Assembly: GCA_025765615.1 (NCBI GenBank) | Contig: JAIVFJ010000363.1 | Coordinates: 1 to 56,827, forward strand | Origin: Zopfochytrium polystomum | Taxonomy: Eukaryota; Chytridiomycota; Chytridiomycetes; Chytridiales; Chytridiaceae | Length of the DNA: 56,827 bases | Direction: 5' to 3' | In this document: positions 31,974-42,234 of the stretch, one piece after another | Numbering within the stretch: the first letter of the stretch is position 1 | Layout of the letters: each line of letters starts with the position of its first letter | The notes under the pieces: model-generated | Told to the model about the DNA's origin: nothing | The model's input: only the letters and a program-made list of their open reading frames with translations | Databases searched by the model: none | Translations under genes and position numbers: made by a program

Positions 31974-33034
31974 TTGAGATGGTGGCTCTGCGATTGGACT
32001 GTTCCTCAAAACAAAAAGACGACCTTGTCAAATCTGTTGGTTGGCGGAGTTCAACGATATTTCTCCTCATCGATCGCAACCGTTGCTGCCTCCGAGCCCG
32101 CCCCCCCCCCACCTGTCGAGCCGCAGCGGCTGGCTAAGCAGCAGCGAAGAAACAATCCTCTGGACCTCATGCCAGAAGAAGTGCTGCACCGCGTGACCTG
32201 GTACGTGGCATCGCATCCAGAGTCCCTCGCTCGCCTGTCTTGCGCGTCGAGGAGCTGGCCGGTTTGGTTTGCAGACCACAAGATCTGGCGCCTGCTTTTC
32301 CTTGAGCGCTGGCCGATGCCCGCCGACCTCTGTGACAATCCGCGCACTCTCAACTGGGGCCAGATGGTGAAAACCATCCCAGCAACGAACTCTGCGACGC
32401 CAAAGATGCGAACCCGTTCGAGCCGCTTGTTTGAAACTAGGGCTGTTTCGGAATCAATTTCGATGTCGAAACTGCCTTGGAAGAATCGGTGGTCGCTACA
32501 CCTTGTCGATGTTTCGGTCAGAGGCGCGACCGAGTATCTCCACTATAAGCTGTGGAGATACCGAACCAGTGGTCGGACATAGATGCATACTCTTTGGACG
32601 GCCCAATTGAGTGCGTGTATGTCGATGCAGATCTAGTAGTCACCGGATCGTTCGATTGCGCCCAGTGTTGGACACGAGAAAGGCTCCAATTTGTGCGAAA
32701 TTTCCTCCTGCTTGATGTCTTTCCTGCTGCCGTTGACGTTTCTGACCGCGACGTCGCTCTGAGTACTCCACAAGCTGCGATTGAAGTGCGAAATCTGAGA
32801 ACTGGAGAATTGCGATTCTGTTGGCAAGCGATCAGGAACGGGAAGGTCGTCAGGCGTCTTCAGTTTGAAAGATCTACTCTTGTCGCAGCACTAGACAGCA
32901 GTCGGACAAGAGCTGAGTTGGAGAGATTCCAAAGGGGGTGCGTCAGTGACTTTATTATCAGCGTCCAAAATGCGCATTCATGTACGAGATGTCGCTGGCA
33001 GAGGCAAAACTTAGCGGAGGTTTCACTGCGATAA
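31974..33034 (+). CDS. F-box protein with a WD-like C-terminal region
   Basis: The F-box is NPLDLMPEEVLHRVTWYVAS then LARLSCASRSWPVWFADHKI (about 32155-32290). F-box proteins recruit substrates to SCF ubiquitin ligases through Skp1. The frame runs to 32582. A second frame beginning before 32552 carries IPNQWSDIDAYSLDGPIECVYVDADLVVTGSFDCAQCW, which looks like one WD-type blade, and continues to 33034. One shift near 32550 joins the two halves. The assigned 5' end is the limit of the open frame; translation more likely starts at an upstream exon, or at the Met at about 32169. No intron is needed. Confidence 0.58.
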
Positions 33035-33039
33035 CCCGA

Positions 33040-33465
33040 ACGAAGCCGGCGTAAAACTGCACGCCTTAGGAGTTATTTGTGCAAACGCAGTTGAGTGTTT
33101 CTGTTGTTTAAGACGAGACCGACTGATGTTCATACTTTTTCTTTCAAGAAATGAGCCGAGAGTGACCTTCCCATTTTTGCTCATGATTCGCAACCAAACG
33201 GGATTACGCCTTTTGTCTTATCTTAGCTGTATTTTATTACCGGTAACACAACAAAACTGTTTTGGCTTCGGGCGGGTAAAGAAGGCAGAAAAATTCAACC
33301 AGCAGCCGGAATAAAACAGCCGCACTCGCAAATTGCAATCATTCACCATTCTACTTCTCTGACCTCACGACACTCCGAACGACACCCCTAATACTTGTCT
33401 CCTCAGCCAAGTACGTCTAGCATAGCGGCCAGAATTACCATCGCAAGTGGTTGACTGCATGGGAC
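33040..33465 (+). other. Intergenic, no supported gene
   Basis: AT-rich 3' flank of the F-box gene; nothing coding recognised. Confidence 0.45.
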
Positions 33466-33469
33466 GCCT

Positions 33470-33880
33470 GGATCCAATGGAGAGTTCAGTCTCTTCCAGT
33501 CAGGGCCACTCATGGTCGCAATTTTTACCACAACTTCCTCACGCCGATGGCCTAAATGTTTTCTTTAACCAGTCAAGCACGGTGATCTGACGGCGACTGG
33601 CGGCACGATTTGGCGCACAGCAGAACTTGGACTTCAATTTTCGTCGAGTTGGCGGTAAGTGTGCAACCCCTTGGTCCCAGACCACTTTCTACCACATCCT
33701 CTTTGTCGAGTTACTGACGCGCTTCAGCGTGCTTGTACGAATTCCGCGGGTACATCAAATTACCACGTCGCAGTAATCGAGTACTTGGTGACGACAACAC
33801 AAGTAAATGCTGAGTGTGGGCATCGCCGCCAGGCCCACCCAATCGCAAATTTTGACAGAGCGGACTTTGTGTATTGGTGA
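33470..33880 (+). pseudogene. Possible relic of a METTL21-type (Methyltransf_16) gene
   Basis: Weak. HGDLTATGGTIWRTAEL (about 33570-33620) resembles the TG-x-x-(V/L)W-x-(A/S)A motif that opens family 16 methyltransferases. After a GTAAGT...TTCAG intron (about 33655-33725) EFRGYIKLPRRSNRVLGDD resembles the strand before the SAM-binding VLELG motif, but the motif is incomplete and the frame is broken. It could be coincidence. Confidence 0.22.
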
Positions 33881-34164
33881 GACCATTTTCTATGACTGAC
33901 CGTCTGCTGACCCAATTGCGCACAGATCAAAAGAAAGTCACTGCGGGTTCTTCGCCACGGCTCCCACAGAGCCAGGGTGCTGCGCTAAACATCTACCTGG
34001 GATAGCAGTGCGACGCTGCACACCCGGGATAGACGGCGCGTTGTAGTGCTGCGCTTCCTTCTTTGTCTTGTGGGGCTCGCTCTTTACGCAAGACCTTGGG
34101 GCTGGGAGAAGTGGATGGAAGATAGTGGTTGACACGTTCGAAAAAGGGAGAAAATCGAAATATT

Positions 34165-34696
34165 AGGGGTTGTCAAACCCCCCTCTTTTTTGTTGGGAAC
34201 AGACAAACAAAACGTTGCACAATTTTTCCGCCACTGTTGCAAACTGCCTTTTTGGACCCATCAAAACGTTTCTTTTGCAGAAAGCTCCTCGCGAGGAGCT
34301 TTCGTTGGAAAGACTTTTGTTGCAAACCAGCGTTGGAAACAGAACACTCAAATTTTTTATCATGTTTTGCAGTTTCCCATTTTTGGAAGGTTGCCGCACA
34401 CGGAAAATCTTGTGGTTTGTCTGTCAGTTTGCCTCTCGCCCTCTCTCTCTGTCTCCACCCTAATCGGTCTTTTGTTTGTCTATCTGTTTGCGCCCTCTTA
34501 CTTTTCCTGGCTCTGTCGCCTACAGTCTGTTGGCCCCACCATCTGTCTTGTGGCTGCCTGGCTCTTCCTCTTCCGCTTCCTGGCCAGGTTTGACCACCAA
34601 CTTTCATTTCGTTGGAAACGAAATAAAAAAACAGTGCAAAGCGGAATCCATTTTGTTTTAAACCAGTCCGTGCGGGGAAGGGGTTTGACAACCCCT
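34165..34696 (+). mobile_element. MITE-like element with 16-bp terminal inverted repeats
   Basis: The left end AGGGGTTGTCAAACCC (from 34165) is repeated inverted at the right end (GGGTTTGACAACCCCT, to 34696). ATT flanks both ends as a possible 3-bp target duplication. The 532-bp interior has no transposase frame and contains a perfect 22-bp palindrome at 34281-34302 (AAAGCTCCTCG and its reverse complement). Size, ends and lack of coding capacity fit a non-autonomous DNA transposon. Confidence 0.66.
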
Positions 34697-34821
34697 ATTA
34701 AATGTTTTCTCTCGTTTTCCTTTCAGTGTGACAAACGACTGACTTTGCAAGAACACAGGACTGACTTCGCAAGAAAACAGGTCAAAGCCTCCGTCTTTCT
34801 GTTTGCTGGCACAGGAAAGGC

Positions 34822-35701
34822 ATGGCTGCGGCAAGCTTCAAGGCCTTGGACCGACGCCCCGCGCTCGACTTCTTTCGCCAGCACAGCATGCTGACAGACC
34901 CCGGCAAGCACGCCGGCCTGTTCAGCGACCTTCCCGACGATGTGCGGGGCCTCGCGCGCGTGGTGCAGGGGCTGCTGATCCACCCATCGACCGGCAATCT
35001 CCGCAGCCACGGCATTGGCGCGGACCAGGAGGCCCAGCTCGACAACAACGTGTTTGGCCTGCGACGCGTCGAGGACCTGCTGGACCGCGTGGTGCGGCGC
35101 GACCCCACGAGGCCGCTCACCACGCTGACCACACCCCGCCCGCCGATCGAACGAGTCGGCGCCATCTGCCGCAACTTTGCCGTGCTGCTGGTGGCGATGC
35201 TGCGCCACAAGGGCGTGCCACCTCGCGCCCGCGTCGGCTTTGCGGGCTACTTTCGCGGGAGGCTGTGGTATGACCACCGCATCGCAGAGTACTGGAGCGC
35301 AGAATCTGAGCGATGGATCCTTGTCGACCGACGAAACGAGCGTCAGCGACCTGGGCATCTGCTTTGAGGTGTGCGACATGCGGGACGCGGACCCGTACCT
35401 GCGGGCAGGGGACGTGTGGCGGCGCTGCCGCTTGGGCCAAGCTGACCCGCAGGGCTTTGGCGACAACGACGCGGACGTCGGCATGCTGCCCATCCGCTAC
35501 GCCTTGCTGCAGGACTGGGCCTACTTGAACAAGTGCGAGCTGCTGGGCTGCGATGACTGGGGCGACTTGATCACAAAGAAGGAGGCCGATCTGACCGACG
35601 CGGATGTTGCCCTTCTCGACCGCGTGGCAGACCTCACGGTGAACGTGGATGCCAATCTGGACGAGCTGCGTAATGGGAATTCGTACCCACTAGCAGTGTA
35701 G
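34822..35701 (+). CDS. Transglutaminase-like (papain-fold) protein of bacterial type
   Basis: Intronless. The Cys-His-Asp triad of the transglutaminase-like superfamily is visible: Cys in GAICRNFAVLLVAMLRHKGV, His in GRLWYDHRIAEYW and Asp in RWILVD. The arrangement RARVGFAGYF between Cys and His is typical of bacterial family members. A single shift near 35320 is needed to pass from DRRNE to TDETSVSDLGICFEVCD; the remainder (AGDVWRRCRLGQADPQGFG, NKCELLGCDDWGD) also matches bacterial homologues, so the whole protein was once intact. The function of the bacterial family is unknown; protease or amidase chemistry is plausible. The last nine codons and the stop (35672-35701) are derived from the adjacent inverted LTR. 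Probable horizontal transfer (inference). Confidence 0.74.
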
Positions 35702-35917
35702 CGGGGTGACTGTGTACAAGGGTTGTGAAGGATTGGAGACAGATTTTAGGGTAGAGGGGCTTATATTCAATGAGGTTCTTCTTTTCTTCACTGCTGCTTC
35801 CCTCCCACACCCTACTGCCTTTTATACTGCCCAGGAGGAAAGACACTTCCCCAAATTTTGAGGATGCTTGGGCCACTCCGCACTTTACCAAGTGCAAGTG
35901 TCGTGCTGCAGACAAAT
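35671..35917 (-). repeat. Inverted solo copia LTR, truncated at its 5' end
   Basis: Reverse complement of the copia LTR. It lacks about the first 35 bases of the LTR and ends with the same TAATGGGAATT boundary as the other two copies. It abuts the element's 5' LTR head to head at about 35917/35918, making a near-perfect palindrome of about 240-bp arms. Confidence 0.88.
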
Positions 35918-36191
35918 AATTTGGGCAGACAGAATTTTAGGACGATTTATCTGCAGCACGACACTTGCACTTGGTAAAGTGCAGAGTGGCCCAAGCATCC
36001 TCAAAATTTGGGGAAGTGTCTTTCCTCCTGGGCAGTATAAAAGGCAGTAGGGTGTGGGAGGGAAGCAGCAGTGAAGAAAAGAAGAACCTCATTGAATATA
36101 AGCCCCTCTACCCTAAAATCTGTCTCCAATCCTTCACAACCCTTGTACACAGTCACCCCGCTACACTGCTAGTCGGTACAAATTCCCATTA
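35918..36191 (+). repeat. 5' LTR of the copia element
   Basis: Ends ...AATTCCCATTA at 36191; TATA box TATAAAAG at 36036-36043. Differs from the 3' LTR at several positions (for example TTTTAGGACGATTTATC versus TTTTGGGAGGATTTGTC), so insertion is not very recent. Confidence 0.9.
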
Positions 36192-36210
36192 GGTTATGAA
36201 CCCAGGCTCC
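36192..36210 (+). promoter_or_regulatory. Primer-binding site, apparently for a half-tRNA-iMet
   Basis: GGTTATGAACCCAGG directly follows the 5' LTR. Its complement resembles the anticodon stem-loop of initiator methionine tRNA (TGGG-T/C-TCATAAC), not the tRNA 3' end. This is the known priming mode of Ty5 and Drosophila copia. The gag start codon lies inside the site. Confidence 0.62.
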
Positions 36211-37311
36211 CAGGGTGACGACGACAAATTCTTTGACGTACAAGAAGGCCTTGACTTCGCCAACCCCCTTAACTTTGCAAGACTACATCGTCCACGACCA
36301 GCTTCAGCTACCCCAAGGCCATCAAGACCGTCATCTCCGTTCTCGGGTACCGCATCATACACAAGATCCCCACGATCCCGATCCCCTACCCCAGAAGTAC
36401 CTCCTCGACGACAAGAACCTCCTCCCATCACCCCTCGACCCCAACCATCTCCTCGATCATCCTCTGCCCCACCAACAGCAACTCCACCACCGACTGACAT
36501 GTCAAGGGCACCTTCCCCTGTACGATCAGGACCGATCGTTAACATCTCCACATCCTCCGATGAATTCAAGAACTTTCCTGTCTTTGGTGGTGCAAACTTC
36601 CGACAGTGGAAAACAAGGATGCTGTTTCTTCTTGCCTCGAAGGGCCTCAAAGACTACATCACAACTGATCGAGGCGTAGCAATGACAGATGACGAACGAA
36701 AATTGGACAGCCAGGCGGCATCATATATCTTGGACAAGATCCATCCAGACCTGTTTGCGGCATGCGGATCAGCTACAACGGCATATGAAATGTGGAAAGC
36801 CCTGAATGACACTTACGACAAAGTTCAGGCAGCAACAGCGTATGAGATCCAACGACGACTTTTCACCACGATTTACAGTGCTGGAACAAATATGCACACT
36901 CACATCCAGAGACTTTCCCTGGCATTTGATCAGCTGGAAGCTGCGGGCATGAAGTTTGAAGCGACTTTGCAAGTTGGATTCTACCTGAATTCAGTCCCGA
37001 TTGACAATCCAGTATGGCGCAGTTTTCGCGACACCATGACGATAAATCGCGATCTTGTCACTGCGCCACTCACAGTTGAATTCGTGAAGCGGCAAATGTT
37101 GGAAGCAGCAGCCCGAGAGTCTCCAGCGTATGTGGGAGCCGCTGATCTAGGGAAAACTATCATGCCAACGCCATCGTCCTCCAGCTCGGCATTGATGGCG
37201 ACATCCTCGCGCTTCACTGGCAACTGCTTCAATTGCAGGAAGCAGGGCCATAAATCTGTGGAATGTCGATCGGCACGGCGGAACAACCCCCACAATAGCA
37301 ATCGAGGATGA
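36196..37311 (+). CDS. Copia gag (capsid/nucleocapsid-like)
   Basis: Intact 371-residue frame. Residues about 20-110 are Pro/Ser/Arg-rich. The copia gag fold follows: FGGANFRQWKTRMLFLLAS, then SYILDKIHPDLFA, TAYEMWKALNDTY and LSLAFDQLEAAGM. A single CCHC zinc knuckle (CFNCRKQGHKSVEC) lies near the C-terminus. The start codon sits five bases after the LTR, within the primer-binding site. The stop (TGA at 37309) overlaps the first ATG of pol in an ATGA arrangement, with pol in the -1 frame. Confidence 0.9.
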   Translation: MNPGSQGDDDKFFDVQEGLDFANPLNFARLHRPRPASATPRPSRPSSPFSGTASYTRSPRSRSPTPEVPPRRQEPPPITPRPQPSPRSSSAPPTATPPPTDMSRAPSPVRSGPIVNISTSSDEFKNFPVFGGANFRQWKTRMLFLLASKGLKDYITTDRGVAMTDDERKLDSQAASYILDKIHPDLFAACGSATTAYEMWKALNDTYDKVQAATAYEIQRRLFTTIYSAGTNMHTHIQRLSLAFDQLEAAGMKFEATLQVGFYLNSVPIDNPVWRSFRDTMTINRDLVTAPLTVEFVKRQMLEAAARESPAYVGAADLGKTIMPTPSSSSSALMATSSRFTGNCFNCRKQGHKSVECRSARRNNPHNSNRG

Positions 37312-40300
37312 CGGGACGGAAATGGGCGCTACAGAGGCAGCAGCAGGAACAGAAGGGACAAGACAGCAGTCAGGAAACAGACAAATTTTTGGACAAATTT
37401 GGAAACAGTGCGGCACACTTGGCATTAATGTCCCAGGAGACAAATGGGAAAATGACACAGGATTATACAATGATACTGGACTCCGGCGCCACATGCCATT
37501 ACGTACGTGAACAGGCATGCTTCCCAAAGGAGTATTTTCCGTTGACAGCAAATCGGCCCAGTGTCTCTCTTGCTGATGGATCCGCGCACCAGGCAATCGG
37601 GATGGGCATGATCTATTTCTGGGTAGAGCCGCCCCTAGGACGACGAGCGCACAGGAAACGGCTCATTAAGATCATAGCCTTACACATCCTGACCTTCCAC
37701 TACAACCTTCTTTCAGTACAGCAGTTAACGAATGAAGGCGCAGTAGTGACATTTGGACAAACTACGAGGATCGTTTTTCCATGGTGCAGATACACGATTC
37801 CAGTGCATGAGGATGCAGACCTACCATACGTTTACCCAATTACTTTGTCAGGGAAGTCAGTGGCACTTGCAACAGTTTCTTCGGCGGTGCTACACAGGCG
37901 GCTTGGACACCCAGGTGCCCCTTCCCAGCTTTCTGTTCAAATGAAGAAGGGTGTCACTGGTGTTCCACAGATCGACACAGAAGAGGAGACAGAATGTCGT
38001 GTCTGCGCACAATCTAAATCGACATGACAACCACATCCGGAGACGAACAGGGTTGTCCCTGATGGAAAAATGATTTTACACGTCGATCTGGCTGGCCTGC
38101 TCCCACCGACAAGCACTGGAGACAAATATGCACTGGTTGTCAGCATCGAACCTGGATCAGCATTGGCAGCCATCCCAATAAGGCTAAAAAGTGATGCGGC
38201 CACAGAAGTTCTCCTTTTCATCACCAAAATGGAAAGGGAGACAAACAAGAAAGTCTTGGCAATTTGTTTGGATGGGGCTGCCGTCCTGCACAACCGAATT
38301 CCACGAGCAGACAGCAAAACTCCTTACGAGGTATTATATGGAAGGAAACCCAATTTAGCAAATCTCTGGGCATACAGGTGCGAGGTTTATGCCCATATTG
38401 AAAAGGAAGACAGAAAAAGTGTTTTTGGGCCGCGCGCATGGCGCAGTGTCTTGATCGGCTATGAGGGCGACGCCAGCCAGATTTATCGGGTTCTTCACCT
38501 CGGCGATAATGTGATAAGGAGAGTAAGGAGTGCAAGATTCTTCGAAGATTCCTTCCCCTTTGAGGAAGGAACGCACAATATGCCCACATTGATCGATTCG
38601 GACTCCTTTGATTCTGATAATGAATCAGATACAGATCCTGCGCCCCCACGTGCTCTACCAGTACCGCTGGCCTCCTCAGAGCTGGAAGCACACACACCAG
38701 AACCTTTTTCCGGTGACGACGAGCCACAAGAAGACCAACCGCAACACCAATCACAGTTTGGACCTTACCATTCTGAAGTCCACCAAGACAACGTCATCAG
38801 TGAACAGCAATCTACCCGATCGGGCAAGGCTTTCATCTCTGTGCCGATTGAACTGCAGGTGCCACCCAGATCTTACAAGGAGGCACTCTCCCGGCCTGAT
38901 GCAGAAGAATGGAAAAAGGCAATTGCTTCAGAACTTGAGTCCATGAAAACAAACGGTGTATGGATCCTGAAGAAGCGACCCAAGGACAAAAAGACCCGCA
39001 CGGCAAAGTGGGTATTCAATCTCAAGAAGGACTCAGCTGGACAGATCACACAGTACAAGGCTCGGTTGGTGGCACGGGGATATGCACAGAGACAAGGAGA
39101 TTACGGAGAAACATTTTCTCCGGTAGTACGACAGACAACAACGCGGATTTTCTTTGCAATCGCAACGGCTCGATCATGGTTCCTTGTCTCTGTCGACATC
39201 TCAACGGCATTCTTGAATGGCAAGGTGGATGTTGAGATTTATCTCGAGATCCCGGAGGGTCTCGAAGTAAGCAGCCACGATCTTGTCTGTTGGCTGCAAC
39301 GGGCAATTTACGGCCTCAAGCAGGCCGGCCGAACCTGGTATGATACGTTTGGTGAAGCAATGGAAGCACTTGGGTGGATTTGGACTGATCACGATCGATG
39401 CATGTTTACGTGTGAGATCGGCCCACCCAAGAATCGGAGGCTATTAGTCAGTCTCGTACATGTTGATGATATAATGTTTGGGGGAGATCGGCGATCAGAT
39501 GTCCACGCAGCAGCTGACGAGCTGTTAGCGAAGTTTAAGGGCCGGAAGGATGACGACCCGGCCAGTTTTGTGGGACTCCATCGCGATCGATTACCAGGAG
39601 GGACTCAGTTGTCCCAGCCTGGCAAAGCTATCTCATTGGGAAGTGAGATCCGGCGCGTGCAGCGGTTGGCCACCCCCATGGATTGGAACTCAACACCGCG
39701 GGCGATGTCGATTCAGCCGGACCTCAACACCCCAGCAGATGGCGAGTTCTACTGACATTTGGTAGGATCGATAAATTGGCTTGCGACCATGACAAGGCCA
39801 GACTTATCTTTCTCTGTTGGTGTTCTTTCGCGATTCATGTCAGAACCTCGACGCCATCACCTCATCACAGCAGAACGAGTGGCACAGTATGTCGCCACCA
39901 CAGCAGAGTCTGGCATCTTTACCCCCAGGACTCTAACCTCGGACTCATTGAGTACTCTGACTCCGATTGGGGGTCTGACACAGACTCGCGACAGTCAACC
40001 ACAGGCTACATTTTTACGCTCAGTGGGTCGGTCATCAGTTGGAAATCGAAGCTTCAACCGACCATCGCGACATCAACAATGGAAGCGGAGTACATGGCAT
40101 TGTACTTCGCAGTGCAAGGAAGCAGTTTGGCTTCGCGGATTGCTCGGACAGTTTGGGCTCCCACAGCAGGGGCCAACAGTGATATATTGTGACAACACAA
40201 GCGCGATTGCCATCGTGAAAAACCCCGAGGCACACAAGCGATCCAAGCACATAGAGATTAAGTACCACTTCATTCGCGAACGCGTCGCGAACAAGGAAGT

Positions 40301-40406
40301 GGAAGTACGACACGTCAGCACCACGCGGATGGTGGCTGATCCACTCACAAAAGGAGTGAACGGGCCTCGGATGACGGAATTCAAGAAACTTATCTGGATA
40401 GTTTAG
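37308..40406 (+). pseudogene. Copia pol (protease, integrase, RT, RNase H), broken
   Basis: Protease: MILDSGATCHY. Gag-pre-integrase: VLHRRLGHPG and CRVCAQSK. A TGA at 38025-38027 interrupts the frame. The integrase core opens with LHVDLAG, but after LAICLDG it jumps to NRIPRADSKTPYEVLYG, so the second half of the core, including its catalytic glutamate, is deleted. The RT domain is complete (KARLVARGYAQ, DISTAFLNG, QAIYGL-type AIYGLKQAGR, the catalytic VHVDDIMF). A second TGA at 39753-39755 precedes HLVGSINWLA. RNase H is split by shifts near 39930 and 40110 (SDSDWGSDTDSR, STMEAEYMAL, then ADPLTKG). Cannot integrate on its own. Confidence 0.9.
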
Positions 40407-40480
40407 ACACGTGTTCCGGCCTATGCTTGTCAAAGTTTTTTTTGTTTTCTTTGACCTCTTTCCTTTTTCGAATGCTGTGC

Positions 40481-40489
40481 CAGGGGGAG
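40481..40489 (+). promoter_or_regulatory. Polypurine tract of the copia element
   Basis: CAGGGGGAG directly before the TGTTGG start of the 3' LTR. Confidence 0.8.
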
Positions 40490-40768
40490 TGTTGGAATTT
40501 GGGCAGACAGAATTTTGGGAGGATTTGTCTGCAGCACGACACTTGCACTTGGTAAGGTGCAGAGTGGCCCAAGCATCCTCAAAGTTTGGGGAAGTGTCTT
40601 TCCTCCTGGGCAGTATAAAAGGCAGTAGGGTATGGGAGGGAAGCAGCAGTGAAAATAACAGAACCTCATTGAATATAAGCCCCTCTACCCTAAAATCTGT
40701 CTCCAATCCTTCACAACCCTTGTACGCGGTCACCCTGCTACACTGCTAGTGGGTACGAATTCCCATTA
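40490..40768 (+). repeat. 3' LTR of the copia element
   Basis: TGTTGGAATTTGGG to AATTCCCATTA; TATA box TATAAAAG at 40614-40621. This is the only full-length LTR of the three copies. Confidence 0.92.
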
Positions 40769-40915
40769 ACGGGCACAGGTGGTGTCAGTGGAAAATTCGC
40801 TGAGGGTCGTGGAGGTGCCAAAGGCACCGAGGCCGCTCTTCCCTCAATTTCCGCAGCCCCCCTCCCCTGTCACCGCCGTTTCCCCGTCTTTGTTTCTTTC
40901 TTTCTTTCTTCTTTC

Positions 40916-40947
<32 letters not shown>

Positions 40948-41026
40948 CGGATGTGGATTGCTGCTGCGTTTCCCACTCTTGATTTGTGAGCAAGCCGCAC
41001 TCGCATAATCAACGTGCGCAACTTAA

Positions 41027-41050
41027 GAGGCTGTTTCAAGTGGAAATCCC
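41027..41050 (+). repeat. Left terminal inverted repeat of the Harbinger element
   Basis: GAGGCTGTTTCAAGTGG then AAATCCC; pairs with 43596-43619 with two or three mismatches. Confidence 0.9.
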
Positions 41051-41141
41051 GGGAAACTCCTGCCAACGAATTTCCTGGGATAAAGAATATCCTGTTCAAA
41101 GTGGGAAAGCCGAAATACATTTTTAAACCCGCAAAACAGAC

Positions 41142-42228
41142 ATGTCAGCCACCAGCAGCACCGCCTCTTCAGTTCTCATGACACCAGGCCCGAAGAAGCG
41201 GGGACGCCCAAAGAAGGAGAAGGAGGAGGTTCCTGAAGGTGGATTTGACGATGCCAGCTGGAACGACAACATGATTGAGTCCCTTTTGAAGAGTCGGCTC
41301 GAAACAAACAAGGACACATACCTGAATTGCAAGGACAAGAATGGCGTTGCTGCGGCGTGGATCAACGTCGTCAAGGATGTGAACGCAGAGAATGGAGTGA
41401 TCTTGTCGGTGACGCAGGTACCTACAACTGGTGCTAGCTTGATTCTAGATCTGACTGCTCTTGGTGTTTTAGGTCAAAGCAAAGTTTAAGGCGCTGAAGA
41501 AGCAGTACACCACATTGGCTGCTGCCCAACAGGCAACCGGAAATGCCAAGAAGCCACGATTGCCGGCGTGCTGGCCGCTCATGGTCAACTTCTTCAGCAG
41601 TCGAGAAGGCTTAAATGGCCAGTCATTTGGATCCTCCACAGCAGCCCAGAACTTTGTTTCAGCCAAGACCGCGAAGATGGCTGCGACTGCAACGGGAACA
41701 AATGACCCTTTTCTTCAGAATGAAGACGGAGATGGTGATGTCCCTGACCATAACTTACACAGCGCAGTTGGAGATGATGAAATGCTTGCTGACAACCCCG
41801 ACCTCAAACGCCTTCGAGTCGGGGAAGCGGACCCTCCTGGCACAACATCGGACCCTCCTGGCACAGCATCGAACTCACCGTTCCTGTCACTCTCACCATC
41901 GCCAACAGTGGTGTCTACTGCTGTGTCGTCGACAACATCGACAGGTGGCCGAGGGCGCCGCACACCAGCTGGAAAGTCGGAAAAGCTCGACCTCCCGTCA
42001 GCTCTGTCAGACATTGGTGCCGGTTTTGAAAAGGGAATGACCCAACTTGGCGAAGCTATAAAAGTCGCTGCTGATGCTGGCGGGGGCTCATTGAGCGTCA
42101 GCAATGCAATTGAGCAGTTGGCAGTGAGGCAAGAAACTGCGCTTAAGAGGATGGCAGACAAGCAGGACGATTCTTTGAATCGCCTCGGACAGATGTTCCT
42201 ACAGGCAGTCCGAGAAATGAAACAATAA
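41142..42228 (+). CDS. Harbinger accessory protein, Myb/SANT-like (trihelix)
   Basis: Exons 41142-41417 and 41473-42228 with a 55-base GTACCT...TTTAG intron that keeps the frame (VTQ joined to VKAKF). An AT-hook-like KKRGRPKKEK precedes the DNA-binding domain, whose helices carry the spaced tryptophans ASWNDNMIESLL, AAAWINVVKDV and VKAKFKALKKQY. This is the second protein of PIF/Harbinger elements; it binds subterminal sites and brings the transposase into the nucleus. The C-terminal half is Ser/Thr/Pro-rich with a short tandem repeat (DPPGTTS/DPPGTAS) and ends in a helical, possibly coiled-coil segment (ETALKRMADKQDDSLNRL). Intact. Confidence 0.85.
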
Positions 42229-42234
42229 ACGCGT

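Larger units (their letters stand above)
35918..40768 (+). mobile_element. Ty1/copia LTR retrotransposon
   Basis: LTRs of 274 bases (5', missing the first six bases TGTTGG) and 279 bases (3') flank gag and pol. The pol order is protease, integrase, reverse transcriptase, RNase H, as in Pseudoviridae. The copy is defective: it has two in-frame TGA codons, a deletion in the integrase core and frameshifts in RNase H. No target-site duplication can be checked because the 5' end is fused to another LTR. Confidence 0.93.

Noticed and set aside
34190..34894. 234-codon plus-strand frame across the MITE
   Set aside because: Runs through the element's terminal repeat and palindrome, with no conserved motif; it overlaps the start of the transglutaminase-like gene in another frame.
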